Assembly: GCA_016722525.1 (NCBI GenBank)
Contig: JADKJB010000034.1
Location: 124,001-188,000, forward strand
DNA length: 64,000 nucleotides
Direction: 5' to 3'
DNA from: Bacteroidota bacterium
Lineage (GTDB): Bacteria; Bacteroidota; Bacteroidia; AKYH767-A; OLB10
The first letter of the stretch is position 1. Each line of letters starts with the position of its first letter. The notes beneath the pieces are model-generated. The model was not told the DNA's origin. It did no database searches and worked only from the letters and a program-made list of their open reading frames with translations. A program made the translations under genes and the position numbers. Of the stretch, positions 62,313-64,000 are shown in pieces.

Positions 62313-62665
62313 CGCTCTCGTCCGTCTGAAGAGCAGGCCACGAGGTTTGCGACGAGTATGTAGGGATTACTATCGTAGAGATGGAATGTGAGTTCATGTT
62401 TGATCTGTAGCATCATTATTTTTTATAACCTCAACCTGCTATATTACTAATTACATATTCTTAATTCTCACTCTATCAAACACTTCTTCACCAGCCGATC
62501 CTCCTCCGTTTGCACCTATCAGTTATGCTTACGATTTCGTGCCAATGGAGGTTTTCAATTACAATGCCATAAGGCAGCAGTTGCAGCGTAATTGACTGTA
62601 TGAGTTTGTATCGATTGAGATTACTTTCTGAAATTTTTTACATTCTGCATTTTACATTCTACATT
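62313..62665. other. Decayed coding region between two propeller genes
   Basis: About 350 bp with no intact gene. Short coding-like stretches occur in several frames on both strands, for example HELTFHLYDSNPYILVANLV (minus strand, near 62300-62400) and DFVPMEVFNYNAIRQQLQRN (plus strand, ending near 62600). None has a full domain. This is consistent with degraded remains of a larger gene. Confidence 0.4.
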
Positions 62666-64000
62666 TTACATTCCTGCTTTGAGAATTATTATGCCCTTTA
62701 ACTCATTCCAATATAAAACTTCTTTGCTGTAACTGAAAACCATTTTTATAACTTTACAAAAAATATACTCCGCTTTAAGATTTTGAGGAAGTTCTATATT
62801 AATTTCTTTACTAACTGTTTTGAAATTTTGTTCAAATACCGTTTTTCCCTCAGTATTATAAATTGATACGTTTGTTGTTTCCCTTAAAATTTCATCAAAA
62901 ACAAGTGTTATTTGATAATTTGCCGGATTCGGATAAATTTGAAACCCATTCTCTGATTCTGTAGGCAGTGATTGCAAGCCCACAGTAGTTGTATCGGTAT
63001 AATAGGCCAAAGCCCAATAACAACAAACACTATCTATTTCATCAAACGTTCCTGAGGCGAAAAGTGAACCTTGGAACTCACATAACTCATAAACTCCTCC
63101 ATCGGAAGGGGAACTATTCAACGGTTGCCAAATTTGTCCATTCCATTTTTTTATTCTATCAGGAAAGGGTTGAAAGTCCTGACCGGCACCAGCATATAGT
63201 TCTCCTTTATACATAGACAACGTTTGTAAATTTGGTACAAGAGGAATGCCACTTCCTACCTGATGCCAGTCTATCCCATCCCAATAGGCGACTTTTTCTA
63301 TTGTAGTAGATCCAGAATAAGCAACATTACCACCTGCATATAAAATGTTAGAAAGGGTATCAACAGTCATACAAAAAATATATGGACCTAATCCATTACC
63401 CATTTGATACCATTGCGTTCCATCCCATCTTGCTATATTATCTACAAGCACCCCACCGGCAGAATAAAAACTACCTGCAACAATTAAATCTCCATTATAA
63501 ACTACCATACTCCATACTTCTGTAAAATTTCCTAAAATGCCTCCTCCAACGGCAGAAAAATTACTTCCGTCATATTTCATCAAATTATTAAATCCTAAGC
63601 CTGCCCCATTTGGAAATTTTCCACCAATGTAAAGTTCGTTGTTGAAAACTTGCAATACATTTACCCGCCCTTGAGAGAGTGGAAATGCACCAATGGAATC
63701 AAAATTAGTCCCATCCCATTTCGCTAACTTGTGAATTCCAAAATTAATATTTGGAATTGGATTTCCTATGTGTTTGAAATCTCCTCCCAAGTATATATCA
63801 CCATTGAATTTTTCAAATGTATAGACAGCACCACCATAAGAAACACCAATTGAAGTATCAAAAGTAATTCCGTCAAAAACACTGAGTAACCTGTCGGCGC
63901 TACTGCCCAAAGTATCTATTCCACTCATGTATAACTTGTCATCAATCACTTTCAAACTGGAGCTACCCCAAATGTGGGCATTCATGCTGCTCCAATATTG
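62666..64000 (-). CDS. Secreted beta-propeller-like protein with T9SS tail (5' partial)
   Basis: The frame is open to the end of the window, so the N-terminus is missing; 444 residues are visible. Blades of about 45 residues carry KWDGTNFDSIGAF and ELYIGGKFPNG patterns, the same layout as the propeller gene at 60385. The C-terminal part (FQIYPNPANYQITLVFDE, IYNTEGKTVFEQNF) is a type A T9SS tail, with an unusual extra 20-residue end (KGIIILKAGM). It is a paralogue of the 60385 gene, so this region holds a local family of surface propellers. Confidence 0.8.
   Translation of the reverse strand, partial: QYWSSMNAHIWGSSSLKVIDDKLYMSGIDTLGSSADRLLSVFDGITFDTSIGVSYGGAVYTFEKFNGDIYLGGDFKHIGNPIPNINFGIHKLAKWDGTNFDSIGAFPLSQGRVNVLQVFNNELYIGGKFPNGAGLGFNNLMKYDGSNFSAVGGGILGNFTEVWSMVVYNGDLIVAGSFYSAGGVLVDNIARWDGTQWYQMGNGLGPYIFCMTVDTLSNILYAGGNVAYSGSTTIEKVAYWDGIDWHQVGSGIPLVPNLQTLSMYKGELYAGAGQDFQPFPDRIKKWNGQIWQPLNSSPSDGGVYELCEFQGSLFASGTFDEIDSVCCYWALAYYTDTTTVGLQSLPTESENGFQIYPNPANYQITLVFDEILRETTNVSIYNTEGKTVFEQNFKTVSKEINIELPQNLKAEYIFCKVIKMVFSYSKEVLYWNELKGIIILKAGM

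Noticed and set aside
62989..63216. 75-codon plus-strand frame
   Set aside because: Antisense to the propeller gene at 62666.

Overview
The window is a stretch of a low-GC Bacteroidota (Bacteroidetes) chromosome, probably from an uncultured Bacteroidia-type lineage. The evidence is consistent: secreted proteins with type IX secretion (T9SS) C-terminal sorting tails, SprB repeats, a TonB-dependent receptor with a carboxypeptidase-regulatory domain, a PorV/PorQ-family barrel, the lineage-specific families DUF3822 and DUF4290, a bacterial GH3-family gene, MurA with Asp in the Cys115 position, and several promoters of the Bacteroidota type (TTTG or TTG, about 20-21 bp, TAnnTTTG). No prophage, insertion sequence, integron or CRISPR array is visible; most of the window is housekeeping chromosome.

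Layout. 1-5.1 kb: a BadF/BadG-type kinase cut by the window edge, the overlapping operon DUF3822-rsmD-coaD, a RecD/Pif1-like helicase and an acyltransferase. 5.2-11.6 kb: a lipoprotein, tRNA-Val, a LysE exporter, a GH3 protein, isocitrate dehydrogenase and dnaX. 11.7-24.9 kb: mostly envelope and secreted proteins: a VWA protein, a protein built of exact 30-residue repeats under a promoter with phased ATAGTAC sites, a cysteine-cluster protein, a divergent pair of peptidases, an acyltransferase, a large SprB-repeat T9SS protein, then a lipoprotein redoxin translationally coupled to a c-haem/copper protein. 24.9-38.9 kb: a Lys-rich secreted peptide, smc, an anchored hypothetical protein and a three-gene operon (TonB receptor, 1380-residue secreted protein, PorV/PorQ barrel) closed by a clear terminator. 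38.9-47.4 kb: greA-HIT, ruvC, a flippase-like protein followed by a glycosyltransferase, an OppC-type permease, a flavin reductase, tRNA-Leu with a terminator, and a T9SS cargo protein. 47.6-60.1 kb: tig-clpP-clpX, thyA-folA, a TPR protein, a UvrD-type helicase, DUF4290-murA, a TlpA-like thioredoxin, and grpE-dnaJ. 60.1-64 kb: octamer arrays, decayed coding remnants sharing a 58-bp direct repeat, and two secreted beta-propeller proteins with T9SS tails.

Functionally the window joins protein quality control (trigger factor, ClpXP, GrpE-DnaJ), replication and repair (DnaX, SMC, RuvC, two helicases), thymidylate synthesis (ThyA, FolA) and a rich T9SS and outer-membrane inventory.

A strong caution: eleven genes, including icd, dnaX, thyA, murA and grpE, are each broken by one or two single-base indels, mostly one base missing from a homopolymer. 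Homology to the family continues in the next frame in every case. Because essential genes are hit at the same kind of site, consensus sequencing error is the simplest explanation, and I annotate these as single genes with the breaks noted. The most interesting leads that do not depend on those breaks are the 30-residue-repeat protein with its operator-like promoter, an orphan promoter with a hairpin at 22.7 kb, the octamer arrays that begin at the dnaJ stop codon, and the 58-bp repeat around the propeller cluster.
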